Origin: Pseudoips prasinana
Taxonomy: Eukaryota; Arthropoda; Insecta; Lepidoptera; Nolidae
Direction: 5' to 3'
DNA length: 64,000 nucleotides
Assembly: GCA_951640165.1 (NCBI GenBank)
Contig: OX621245.1
Location: 23,862,330 to 23,926,329 of the forward strand
A program made the translations under genes and the position numbers. Shown piece by piece: positions 23,354-33,755 of the stretch (positions within the stretch are counted from its first letter, which is position 1; each line of letters begins with the position of its first letter). The notes under the pieces were generated by a model, which saw nothing but the letters and a program-made list of their open reading frames with translations, did not search any database and was not told the DNA's origin.

Positions 23354-23799
23354 AAATAAAAAAAATATTTAATAAATAAAAAAACCCAACTGCGTAAATA
23401 ATGAACCAAACTACGTACATAGACAAAGAACTGAAAAGAAAAAAACAAGCACATAGATGGCCGGTGGTCTTAAATTAAATAATGTACTATTGAATGAATA
23501 CTATTGAAGAAAATAAAATATATTTTAATAATGGAACATGACAACTGAACAGCCGGGATCCATTAGTCTATAGCCAATCTAATTTGTCAATGGATCCCGA
23601 CTGTTCAGTTGTCATGTTCCATTATTAAAATATATTTTAATTTCTTCAATAGTATTCATTCAATAGTACATTATATAATTTAAGACCACCGGCCATCTAT
23701 TTGCTTGTTTTTTTCTTTTCAGTTCTTTGTCTATGTACGTAGTTTGGTTCATTATTTACGCAGTTGGGTTTTTTTATTTATTAAATATTTTTTTTATTT
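23354..23799. repeat. Terminal foldback, left end
   Basis: Arms 23,354-23,552 and 23,601-23,799 are reverse complements (about 199 bp, few mismatches) around a 48-bp spacer whose own ends (cgggatccatt and aatggatcccg) also pair. Not coding. Confidence 0.93.
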
Positions 23800-24123
23800 T
23801 ATACTTTTTAGTTATGAGTTCCTCGCTAGTTTCAAAAATAAGTTAACCACATTATATATTATTATATTTGTTCTTATTATTTATGTTTCTTTTTAATATT
23901 CTTATCATTCATAAGTATCTATATGCTATACTAGAATAGATTTAGTTATTAAATATTATTCATTCATTTATTTATTTCACTTAAAATAGAGTACAGTGGT
24001 GGTCTTACTATTAGATTAGTCTCATCAATTTTACTCATAAACAGTATGCGAAATGTTTGATTGTTATATAATATGTCAAATTTTACACAAATAATATAAT
24101 TAATTAAATAAATCACAGTTTGT

Positions 24124-24323
24124 TTTAAAAACCAACCCCTGCACTAGGGAATCTTATCCCTGTGTCGCAGGGTACTTTACAACATATAATTGACGGACAC
24201 AAATTAAATCCAGACTCCGAACAACTATTTATGGATCACACAAGTAGTGCTCCGGCGCGGTACACGAACCCGCGACACGAAGCGGCGACGCGACTGCCTT
24301 AGCCGTCGCGCCACGCGTGCAGT
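24124..24323 (-). mobile_element. SINE-D copy (left arm)
   Basis: Inverted copy of 36,916-37,116. Confidence 0.85.
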
Positions 24324-24324
24324 C

Positions 24325-24640
24325 AAAAATTTGACTTGATTGAATAGAATGATTTTTCTAGGAGCCACAGTCTGAGTTGGTTTTTGAACTCTGCCGCTGA
24401 AAAATGTTTAATATTTTGCGGCAAAGCATTAAACAATTTCACAGAAACAGCATAGGAACTTTTTTGAAATAGTGTTATATTAGTTATCATGTTGCGAGGA
24501 AAAACATCTTTAGCTCTAGTAAATACTGTAGCTGCGTTTTCACAAATACACCGATTTCAAAAATGTACAAACACACTAGTCATAATTTTTAGTCCTTTTA
24601 ACAACGATTTACATGAGACAAACGGAGGAGTACCTGTAAT
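24325..24640 (-). pseudogene. Jockey/CR1-like LINE reverse transcriptase, part 2 (left arm, shortened)
   Basis: Inverted copy of about 36,600-36,915; the thumb region with LRYGILLWGNS has been removed by the left-arm deletion. Confidence 0.75.
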
Positions 24641-25317
24641 TGCTCTAACGCCTCACACAACACACAAAGACCTCAATTTTAGGTTTTTCGCTAATATCTT
24701 TAAAAAGGTGCGTTTTAGCAAAAAATAATTTAAGATAAAGTGAAAGCTTACAAAATTCACTATAACTTTGATCTCATATACTTTTTCATATTTCCATTCG
24801 TTTATGATCTACACGCTCCAGCAATATAGATAATTTAAGTTATTCAGCGGAACTCTTACAGATGCCTTGAGAAGTTTAGGAGACCTGATATGCTTCTGGA
24901 GGGAGGTGTGCTGGATGGAATCTGTCATGGCACGTACAAACCATACCCACTAGCATATTAGTGGGAACAAGATGATGATGAGTTATTCAGCGTGATGACC
25001 ATTACCTGATGCCCGAGTTATCTCTAAATTTATTTTAACATAAGCTGGGAGTACCTCCACGTGGTAAGGGCGGTAACAGTAAGATATCGCGTTTTTTTGT
25101 AACAGCGGATAACTGAGCTTAGGCGGGAAAAACATCATCAAGATTGCTTTTCGCTCAATGCTCACTGTAGGAAACGCAACCTTCCTGGCTAAAACTGCAA
25201 AATGATGATGAATGAATGAATGACAAAAAATGAGATGCAATAGCATGGATATGAACACATCCTCTTCTTACATTCATTTACCGGCTACGATACAACATCA
25301 GCAACGTTTAGAAGAAA

Positions 25318-25461
25318 ATGGTGGGTTTCTGTAAATTGTATTTAAATTCGGAAATTATTCAGGAAGCAGCAAAGATCTTTTACAACCCATGCTCCAGCCA
25401 TATTGATGTTGCAGAAGAAGTGTACTTCCTGAAATGGTATGGGGCACCAGCAAAAGTGACC
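25318..25461 (+). pseudogene. Upstream piece of the CXC transposon gene (left arm)
   Basis: Inverted, identical copy of 35,437-35,580 carrying the IFYNP and FLKWYGAP motifs; followed by the antisense RTE fragment (25,471-27,142) and then the CXC end at 27,379. Confidence 0.6.
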
Positions 25462-25470
25462 CTTCTCAAA

Positions 25471-27142
25471 GTAATTCTTCAAGAGGGTTTTATCGCCCTT
25501 TTTGAAGAAGAGCACCACCACACCCCTATGGCATGCTTGTGGCGTTTGACCTTCTAGTATGACGGAGTTAAATAACTTCTGAAGGGCCCGTGAGGATTGG
25601 TGTACCACCCACCTTCAGAAGCTCTGCCGTAACCCCATCATCACCAGGCGCCTTGTTGTTCTTAAGCTGTGCGAGAACCATTCTAATCTCTCACAGGTGA
25701 CTGGGTTTACGTATACAGCTGTCCGTAGAACCTCTCGATCTCTCCCAGCAACTCAGGTCTAGACGTGACGATTCTACCATCCTCAGTCTTCAGCTTCGTC
25801 AGTTGGCTATGTCCAACAGACAGTTCTCTTGCAAACACTTTAGAGCCTTTGTTCCGCTGAATGGCTTATTTAATACAATTTGTATTAAATTGACGCGTGT
25901 CGCGAGTTAAATACTTTGAGATCTGTCTGTTGAGCTGCCGGTATCTGGTAGCATCATCAGAGGATGTCAGAACCATTTTCCGTCTTTCGTTCATAAGCTG
26001 CATACCCTATAGTCAGAGATCTTTTTGGTTCTGTTTGTACAGTGGGCCTTGAAGACTTTAGACCCAGCCGTATGGACAGCTTCTACGAGCCTGTCGTGGT
26101 ATGAGTCCACTTCCTCGCAATCTGCTAGGCATTTGAAACGGTTTTGCAGTTCGAGCTGAAAGGGTTCAGGGTTTTGGATGTGGATGGGTAAAGGTCGGAG
26201 CGTAGACTTTATCAGTCGGGACCTCTGGAGCTTGACATTTAGGTTCAATGAGCCTCTCGCCAGTCTGTGATCGCTCCCGGTTTTAACTGTATTGATTACT
26301 GAGACGTCATTGAACATCTGTCTACTCGTCGACAAGATAAAGTCTATCTCGGTTTTTGTTTTACCATCGGGGCTTACTCAGGTCCATTTGCGGTTTTCCG
26401 GCTTCTTGAAAAAGGAGTTCGTCATAAAGAGTCTCTACTTCTCCATGAAGTCAGCCAACATTTGGCCCCGGGGATTCCGGTCTCCAGTTCCAAATTGCCC
26501 CACTCTCAGCTCATTCCCGAATCGTTTACACAGCTTCGCGTTAAAGTCCCCCATGACCACAGTGAAATCTCTTATTTCACTTCGAGGTATGTATGGCTCT
26601 AGAAATATCCTCAACATGACCTCAACCTCATCGTCGGAGTGCGTCGAAGTCGGCGCGTAAACCTGTATGACCTTCAACGAATACCGCTTGGTAATTCTGA
26701 GTATAAGGTACGCAACCCTAGTCGACACACTCTCGATTTTCACTATGTTGTGGACGAGGGACTTGTGGACTATGAACCCAACACCACCTTGGGACAGTTG
26801 GTCGCCCTTCCAGAAATAGAGCAGATTCCCGGATTTCAGGATTATCGTGTCCTCCCCCTCTCTTCGGACTTCAGATAATCCTATTATGTCCCAATGTAAC
26901 CTCCTCAATTCTTCCTCCAGTTCGATCATCTTCTCGTCGGTCCGCAGCGTGCGTGTGTTGTATATTGCCAGGGCCAGAGGGCGTCGGTTTTGGTAACGCG
27001 GAATCTGCCGGGGATTTTTAGCACCCCTTGCCCTGCCGTAACCACGGCTGTTACCACGACTGGGAATAGCAGGGCTGCCGGAGACTGGGGGCCATGAACT
27101 GGGGGAAATGAACTGGGGGAAATGAAGGACACAATTAAACAA
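25471..27142 (-). pseudogene. RTE-type LINE: endonuclease and start of RT (left arm)
   Basis: Inverted copy of 33,756-35,427 with the same two in-frame stops and the same frameshifts. The endonuclease frame (26,435-27,142) differs from the right arm by two residues: Thr for Glu before LRTDEK, and Glu for Asp in REGEDT. The downstream 114-codon frame (25,991-26,335) is identical. The defects therefore predate the inversion-duplication. Confidence 0.85.
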
Positions 27143-27156
27143 TTGTGTCCTTCATT

Positions 27157-27343
27157 TGAGGGATCTGCCATAATCGCCACGCTTGGCAAACGGGTTGGCG
27201 ATCGCAGTAAGGTAGACATTGGTACTCATGAGAACACTGCTGCCCATTCTCTGGTATATATATATTCCCTCGGGACGACTTCTACGCCCCCCCGCGGGAT
27301 GAGAGGGGGTGGCGATATTCTCTAGGCCGTTACCACACAGCCA
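27157..27343 (-). mobile_element. S-family SINE fragment (left arm)
   Basis: Inverted copy of 33,555-33,741, with one visible substitution in the gggatgagagggggtggc tract. A 16-bp palindrome (aatgaaggacacaatt, aaac, then its complement) sits at its edge, 27,121-27,156. Confidence 0.8.
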
Positions 27344-27378
27344 CTAAGAGCCACTTAGTAGCTAAATATAATTCCTGA

Positions 27379-27777
27379 AGCACACATCGCCAAGTGCAGC
27401 AATGGCTCGGGAATGAGCTGCTCAAGAGTGGGGGTGGAAAAAATGAAGGTGATATCTTGGCGCCAAGAACAACAAAAGATTTACTGGCACCGCAGGTTTT
27501 ACTAAAAACAATATTTTGTCGCTGCACCAAGGATTGTAGCAGCAGCAAATGTCGATGTCGCAAAGCTATGCTGAAATGTTCTGCTGTGTGCCTCCATTGC
27601 CAAGGAAAATGCTTCAACGGCGTGTCTTTTAGCGAGGAAGACAACGAGAATGACCATGAAGATGATTGAGAGCCCTCTGAGCAAGAACCACTTACCACTG
27701 AGGAGGGCGAGGAAGAAGAAACCACAGAAAACGACCTTTTGCCAGGACCCTCACGACCTAAGAGAATAAAAATGTGA
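27379..27777 (+). pseudogene. CXC-type cysteine-rich protein, C-terminal end (left arm)
   Basis: Inverted copy of 33,121-33,519 with the same internal TGA (27,667-27,669) and the same cysteine cluster. The 91-codon frame from 27,394 is identical to that of the other arm. The only difference I see within the larger antisense frame lies outside the cluster. The Ser-rich reverse-strand frame over the same DNA is a shadow. Confidence 0.7.
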
Positions 27778-28121
27778 ATCATTCACAGAATTGGACTTAG
27801 AAACGAATATTTCAAAACTTTTTTTATTTGCACTTTTCCAGAGCCAGTAGTTCGAAAACGGATGGGATATGGAAAAGTGTCAAAGTTATAGAAAATTTTA
27901 AAAGCTTTCATTTAATCTTAGAACATTTTTGCTAAAACGCGCCATTTTTGAAATATTAGCGTAAAACCTAAAATTGAGGTCTTTGTCCCCCTGCCCTTCC
28001 TCCGCCTCACCTCCTGGACATCAGGACTTTTAGTACGTTTTCTCTCTAAGTACTCTGAACAAGTTTCTGAAGAAATCGCTCAGGTTCCCACTCACGCACT
28101 CTACAACTACTTTATTAATTA

Positions 28122-28408
28122 TACTATATACCGAAAAACTTCACACTCTCTACTTTGTTTATGACCATTGTATTTTATATTTAGTAAATATGATTTACTT
28201 CTTTTGCTCAAAAATTTAATAAAGTGTGTCTTGCTCAAATTCACGGTCAGATTATTTTTATGAAGCGAATTAATTTCTATCGTATTATTTATTTCTATGT
28301 CAAAGTTATTTAACAGATTCTATGCCAAAACTATAGGGATGTCGTCTGCAAACAAAGTGCATGTATAATGAGTTATATCTGGTATGACATTAATATAGAA
28401 AAGAAAAA
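28122..28408 (-). pseudogene. Jockey/CR1-like LINE reverse transcriptase, part 1 (left arm)
   Basis: Inverted copy of 32,490-32,776 with the same FADDIPIV and NNLTVNLSKTHF motifs and the same stop. Confidence 0.78.
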
Positions 28409-29854
28409 GAGTCCATGCTTATTTACGAGATAGTCCGATTGGCAATATTATTTAATTAGAGTTCCACTTTCCAGAATGGCATTTTTTTTTCTTTTACTGT
28501 TTTCTTTTTAATCTATATTTTTTAATCTGTGATATGATAATGAATAAATAAACATCCGGGCCAAATATCACGTTAATACAAGCAGCTCTTTAAGCTGAGA
28601 GATAAGTCAGTCATTGTTATTGTTATATGACTGCAAATTTCGCAATCTCGTGATTTCATTGAGAGATTTGATATCATGAAGATTGTTTAGTAGCTTGCGG
28701 TGGTACAGAGTACTAATAATTAAACCATCTGAAGACTTAACCTGGCTTTAAGAAAAATTCAAAATTCTATGCAATTCAAAATTAAAATGCACGAACTGAG
28801 ATCGACAACGGCTCGATTCAAAATTGTCCCTTGCAACTTGTGTACAGTTACACCCCAACATAATATTAAAGGTAATATTTTTCTTTAAATTTTACCTTGT
28901 CCACAAAGCGCATGAAATTCATTTGTTGATAGTTCGATTCTCACACCAACCAAAGGGACGTTGTTCTTTATATCTTTGTCATTGCATTTACAACAATTCG
29001 ATTTCGGTAGGTACCTACCTATATATAGTTTTTCAAGTGAAGTTAAGTACTAAATCGTTTGAAGTTGGAGATGGGCGACCGTGTTAGACTTTAGATAGTT
29101 TAGGTAGTCCAATATAACTAATAGATACTTTAGTATATGTCCATCAACACTCACACGCACAGTCATACGAAGTTCTCGTCTTGTCATCGTAAAAATTCTA
29201 CTGTTTTAAAACCTATATGTGAGAATAGTTGTTACGCAACTTTAAATTGATATAGCTCCTAAACGGCCGATCTAATCGAAAAATGTTGAAAGAAAACTAA
29301 AAATATTTTTTAAATACCTATTCAACGATACCCCACATGACGTAGTTTGTTGACTTTAATTTTTTTAATTTTCACATAATAGCGTCCAGTAGTCGCCAAA
29401 TTGAATTTACACTAACGTCATGTCTTTAGTGACACTTTCCGGACTGAAAGGAATCGATTGACGTGCGAATCACTAAAATCGGCCCAGGCGTTTGGTCTGT
29501 ATAGTGCTTCAAAGGAACATACATACATACATAGCCTGATAAACACATTACCCTTTGCGTCCCGCAGTCGGGTAAAAAGTAGATTCGTTTACGAAGTACC
29601 AACTTAACCTCATAATATCACTTGTACTAATGGTATTATAGAATGGAAACTTCAAAGGGTCAGTACCTACTTTGAAGTTCGCGTTCTATAATAAGTCCTT
29701 TTTACCTTATAAAGCACGTAATCCCTTCACCCTGTTATACATAGGACCATCTACTGAAGTCGGAGTCTCAACAAATTTTACAAATGTACAAGACTTAGTT
29801 GAGAATATAACCTAAAGATACGGTTTTTCTAGACTTGCGTCACTGCCAGGTTTA

Positions 29855-29995
29855 GCGTGTGGGGATTCGGTTCAATATTGCCTCTGCATCCTCAGTTTAT
29901 GGGTTCGACTCCTATCAAATTCTGTAGCTATTTGCGAAATCCATAAATAGATGTGGGGTACTTTGCGTCCGAAAATTACATGTTTGCAAAGTTGC
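29855..29995 (+). mobile_element. Degenerate SINE-D-like sequence
   Basis: gggttcgactcctatc in the B-box position, then gcgaaatccataaatag and ggggtactttgcgtccgaaa; the head is poorly preserved. Confidence 0.4.
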
Positions 29996-30173
29996 GATAC
30001 AGGCGTTTAACATAAAATGTAGGCACTTATTAAATATTAATACTTACTATATCAATTGGCTTAGTGGTTAGTGACCCTGACTGGTAAGCCAGAGGTCGTG
30101 GGTTCGATGCCTACCCAGGACAAATCTTTGTGTGATGAACTCGAATCTTTGTTCGGTGTCTGGGTGTAATTTA

Positions 30174-30490
30174 TCTATACATGTAATAAAATCGTAGGAA
30201 AGTCATAACTGTACATTGAATATTTTTTTAAAGGATACTTGGGGCGTGATCTACAATCGATATCGAAGTCCAAAATATAGTTTTTAGATTTTTTTTCTGT
30301 TTATCTGTTTGTCTGTATGTATGTCCGGGCTAAACTCAAGAAGTACTGCATGGATTTACTTCAAATTTTGAATGAATATTAACTAAGAGGTCGGGTCAAC
30401 ATTATAGGCTATATATTATCACGCTATCACCTACGTGTGCTGTGATAATTTATAAAATTTAACGCGGGTAAAACCGCGGGGCACAGCTAG
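30174..30490 (+). mobile_element. Long-class Helitron inside SINE-C
   Basis: tctatacatgtaataaaatc to gcgggtaaaaccgcggggca, then cagCTAG; the host SINE continues on both sides without target duplication, as expected for Helitrons. Confidence 0.92.
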
Positions 30491-30523
30491 TCTATAATAT
30501 GTATGTATTTAGAAATAGATCAT

Positions 30524-30751
30524 CATCATGTCAGCCAAAGTACGTCCACTGCGGGACAAAACCCTTCCCAAAGAATGGGGAGATATGCCATAATCGCTGC
30601 GCTAGGCAGACAGGTTGGCGATCGCAGTTTGTTGGTCATAGTTCACAGAAAAAACGCTGCTGCCCGTTCTCTGTTAGGTATTCCCTCTATTGGTTTCTGC
30701 GCCCCTCACAGGATGAGATGGGGAGATGATATTCTATGCCGTCACCACACA
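30524..30751 (-). mobile_element. S-family (RTE-tailed) SINE inside SINE-C, full length
   Basis: Flanked by the 9-bp repeat ttagaaata on both sides. The minus strand starts tgtgtggtgacggcatagaa and ends gtggacgtactttggctgac plus (atg)n, the 3' end shared with RTE LINEs. Best reference copy: 228 bp. Confidence 0.9.
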
Positions 30752-30824
30752 ATTAGAAATATACAAGTATGTTTATGAGTTGTCATAGTACGGGCTCTGT
30801 CTAGATTGTGATAAGATAATAATA

Positions 30825-31053
30825 ATATCCTGGGACATTATTCACACATCTGCTATCTGATCCCAAACTAAGCAGAACTTGTACTTTGGAAACCAGATAA
30901 CTGATATACTACATATATATACATACATAATTACACCCAGACACAGGACAAACAGACATGTTAATGCACACAAATATTTGTTTTGGGTGGGAATAGAACC
31001 CACGACCTGCGGCGTGGAAAGCAAGCATTTACCAACCAGTCCAACAGGCCTGT
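30825..31053 (-). mobile_element. SINE-B copy
   Basis: Reverse copy from atcctgggacattattcaca to the tRNA-like head (complement of accaaccagtccaacaggcc). Confidence 0.8.
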
Positions 31054-32489
31054 CATCAAGATGGCAGTGTGTTAGTTGTTGCAAGATTTTTATAATTATA
31101 TATAAATAAACGATTTAGTGGGTTACCATGGCCATATAAAAATACAGCCGAATTGATAACAAGGTACGTTTACGGCGTGAGTACGGCATAAGTTTTTTTT
31201 TTTTAATTATAAAAAAAACATAAAAAACAAAACACACAGACATAACCATTTTGCAATGAACATTATATACTCGCCAAACTTTTACCTTTAATGGCGAGAC
31301 GCGCTCGTTTTACACTTTTTACCCGACTGCGGGACGCAAAGGGTAATGTGTTTATCAGGCTATGTATGTATGTATGTTCCTTTGAAGCACTATACAGACC
31401 AAACGCCTGGGCCGATTTTAGTGATTCGCACGTCAATCGATTCCTTTCAGTCCGGAAAGTGTCACTAAAGACATGACGTTAGTGTAAATTCAATTTGGCG
31501 ACTACTGGACGCCATTATGTGAAAATTAAAAAAATTAAAGTCAACAAACTACGTCATGTGGGGTATCGTTGAATAGGTATTTAAAAAATATTTTTAGTTT
31601 TCTTTCAACATTTTTCGATTAGATCGGCCGTTTAGGAGCTATATCAATTTAAAGTTGCGTAACAACTATTCTCACATATAGGTTTTAAAACAGTAGAATT
31701 TTTACGATGACAAGACGAGAACTTCGTATGACTGTGCGTGTGAGTGTTGATGGACATATACTAAAGTATCTATTAGTTATATTGGACTACCTAAACTATC
31801 TAAAGTCTAACACGGTCGCCCATCTCCAACTTCAAACGATTTAGTACTTAACTTCACTTGAAAAACTATATATAGGTAGGTACCTACCGAAATCGAATTG
31901 TTGTAAATGCAATAAATGCACAAAGATATAAAGAACAACGTCCCTTTGGTTGGTGTGAGAATCGAACTATCAACAAATGAATTTCATGCGCTTTGTGGAC
32001 AAGGTAAAATTTAAAGAAAAATATTACCTTTAATATTATGTTGGGGTGTAACTGTACACAAGTTGCAAGGGACAATTTTGAATCGAGCCGTTGTCGATCT
32101 CAGTTCGTGCATTTTAATTTTGAATTGCATAGAATTTTGAATTTTTCTTAAAGCCAGGTTAAGTCTTCAGATGGTTTAATTATTAGTACTCTGTACCACC
32201 GCAAGCTACTAAACAATCTTCATGATATCAAATCTCTCAATGAAATCACGAGATTGCGAAATTTGCAGTCATATAACAATAACAATGACTGACTTATCTC
32301 TCAGCTTAAAGAGCTGCTTGTATTAACGTGATATTTGGCCCGGATGTTTATTTATTCATTATCATATCACAGATTAAAAAATATAGATTAAAAAGAAAAC
32401 AGTAAAAGAAAAAAAATGCCATTCTGGAAAGTGGAACTCTAATTAAATAATATTGCCAATCGGACTATCTCGTAAATAAGCATGGACTC

Positions 32490-32776
32490 TTTTTCTTTTC
32501 TATATTAATGTCATACCAGATATAACTCATTATACATGCACTTTGTTTGCAGACGACATCCCTATAGTTTTGGCATAGAATCTGTTAAATAACTTTGACA
32601 TAGAAATAAATAATACGATAGAAATTAATTCGCTTCATAAAAATAATCTGACCGTGAATTTGAGCAAGACACACTTTATTAAATTTTTGAGCAAAAGAAG
32701 TAAATCATATTTACTAAATATAAAATACAATGGTCATAAACAAAGTAGAGAGTGTGAAGTTTTTCGGTATATAGTA
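32490..32776 (+). pseudogene. Jockey/CR1-like LINE reverse transcriptase, part 1 (right arm)
   Basis: The plus strand reads the RT palm with FADDIPIV, one stop, then NNLTVNLSKTHFIKF (the motif after the catalytic DD) and a degenerate thumb start at CEVFRY. The DNA transposon then interrupts it; part 2 resumes at 36,355. Inverted counterpart at 28,122-28,408. Confidence 0.8.
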
Positions 32777-33120
32777 TAATTAATAAAGTAGTTGTAGAGT
32801 GCGTGAGTGGGAACCTGAGCGATTTCTTCAGAAACTTGTTCAGAGTACTTAGAGAGAAAACGTACTAAAAGTCCTGATGTCCAGGAGGTGAGGCGGAGGA
32901 AGGGCAGGGGGACAAAGACCTCAATTTTAGGTTTTACGCTAATATTTCAAAAATGGCGCGTTTTAGCAAAAATGTTCTAAGATTAAATGAAAGCTTTTAA
33001 AATTTTCTATAACTTTGACACTTTTCCATATCCCATCCGTTTTCGAACTACTGGCTCTGGAAAAGTGCAAATAAAAAAAGTTTTGAAATATTCGTTTCTA
33101 AGTCCAATTCTGTGAATGAT

Positions 33121-33519
33121 TCACATTTTTATTCTCTTAGGTCGTGAGGGTCCTGGCAAAAGGTCGTTTTCTGTGGTTTCTTCTTCCTCGCCCTCCTCAG
33201 TGGTAAGTGGTTCTTGCTCAGAGGGCTCTCAATCATCTTCATGGTCATTCTCGTTGTCTTCCTCGCTAAAAGACACGCCGTTGAAGCATTTTCCTTGGCA
33301 ATGGAGGCACACAGCAGAACATTTCAGCATAGCTTTGCGACATCGACATTTGCTGCTGCTACAATCCTTGGTGCAGCGACAAAATATTGTTTTTAGTAAA
33401 ACCTGCGGTGCCAGTAAATCTTTTGTTGTTCTTGGCGCCAAGATATCACCTTCATTTTTTCCACCCCCACTCTTGAGCAGCTCATTCCCGAGCCATTGCT
33501 GCACTTGGCGATATGTGCT
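33121..33519 (-). pseudogene. CXC-type cysteine-rich protein, C-terminal end (right arm)
   Basis: The open frame runs on the minus strand from 33,519 (STHRQVQQWLGNEL) to a TGA at 33,229-33,231 and, past that single stop, to a TGA at 33,121. The core is a dense cysteine cluster CRCTKDCSSSKCRCRKAML then CSAVCLHCQGKCFN, with CxC spacing like tesmin/TSO1 CXC domains, preceded by LAPQVLLKTIF. The tail is acidic (DNENDHEDD) and then basic (PSRPKRIKM). From memory, such HRxxxQxWLGNxL plus CxC proteins recur in arthropod transposon-derived genes; I could not check this. The upstream part lies beyond the RTE fragment (35,437-35,580). Likely DNA-binding by its zinc-type cluster. Broken by the stop, the insertion and loss of the 5' half. 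Confidence 0.7.
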
Positions 33520-33554
33520 TCAGGAATTATATTTAGCTACTAAGTGGCTCTTAG

Positions 33555-33741
33555 TGGCTGTGTGGTAACGGCCTAGAGAATATCGCCACCCCCTGTCATC
33601 CCGCGGGGGGGCGTAGAAGTCGTCCCGAGGGAATATATATATACCAGAGAATGGGCAGCAGTGTTCTCATGAGTACCAATGTCTACCTTACTGCGATCGC
33701 CAACCCGTTTGCCAAGCGTGGCGATTATGGCAGATCCCTCA
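33555..33741 (+). mobile_element. S-family SINE fragment upstream of the RTE (right arm)
   Basis: tgtgtggtaacggcctagag, tcatcccgcgggggggcgta, actgcgatcgccaacccgtt, gccaagcgtggcgattatgg; the 3' tail is missing. The left counterpart is at 27,157-27,343 (minus). Confidence 0.8.
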
Positions 33742-33755
33742 AATGAAGGACACAA

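Larger units (their letters stand above)
24640..28102 (+). mobile_element. DNA transposon, left arm copy, outer TIR lost
   Basis: Inverted counterpart of 32,796-36,354. The inner TIR (27,838-28,102) is intact. The outer TIR is cut: after gacctcaattttaggttttt the terminus is missing and LINE sequence follows after short filler. Confidence 0.8.
23698..29578 (-). repeat. Left arm of the palindrome
   Basis: Reverse complement of 31,320-37,541. It lacks a segment equivalent to about 36,230-36,590 of the right arm, replaced by about 16 nt of filler near 24,640-24,660. The inner edge is gtcgggtaaaaag, followed by agattcgtttacgaag of the target. Confidence 0.93.
30052..30815 (+). mobile_element. SINE-C split into three pieces
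   Basis: Piece 1, 30,052-30,173 (head ggcttagtggttagtgaccc, B box gtgggttcgatgcctaccc), breaks at ttatctata; piece 2, 30,491-30,523, resumes ctataatatgtatgtattta; piece 3, 30,752-30,815, ends gggctctgtctagattg. The gaps are filled by a Helitron (30,174-30,490) and an S-family SINE (30,524-30,751). Confidence 0.85.
29579..31319. other. Loop between the palindrome arms
   Basis: Unique 1.74-kb spacer. It starts with 50 bp of target flank, then a degenerate SINE-D-like stretch (29,855-29,995), a SINE-C split by a Helitron and by an S-family SINE, a SINE-B and AT-rich sequence (31,055-31,319). No gene. Confidence 0.85.

Noticed and set aside
24489..24728. 79-codon plus-strand frame in the left arm
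   Set aside because: It crosses the left-arm deletion junction and is antisense to the LINE; not a gene.
33116..33568. Ser-rich 150-codon frame (and its mirror at 27,330-27,782)
   Set aside because: Antisense shadow of the CXC cluster, whose cysteine codons read as Ser- and Ala-rich on the other strand.
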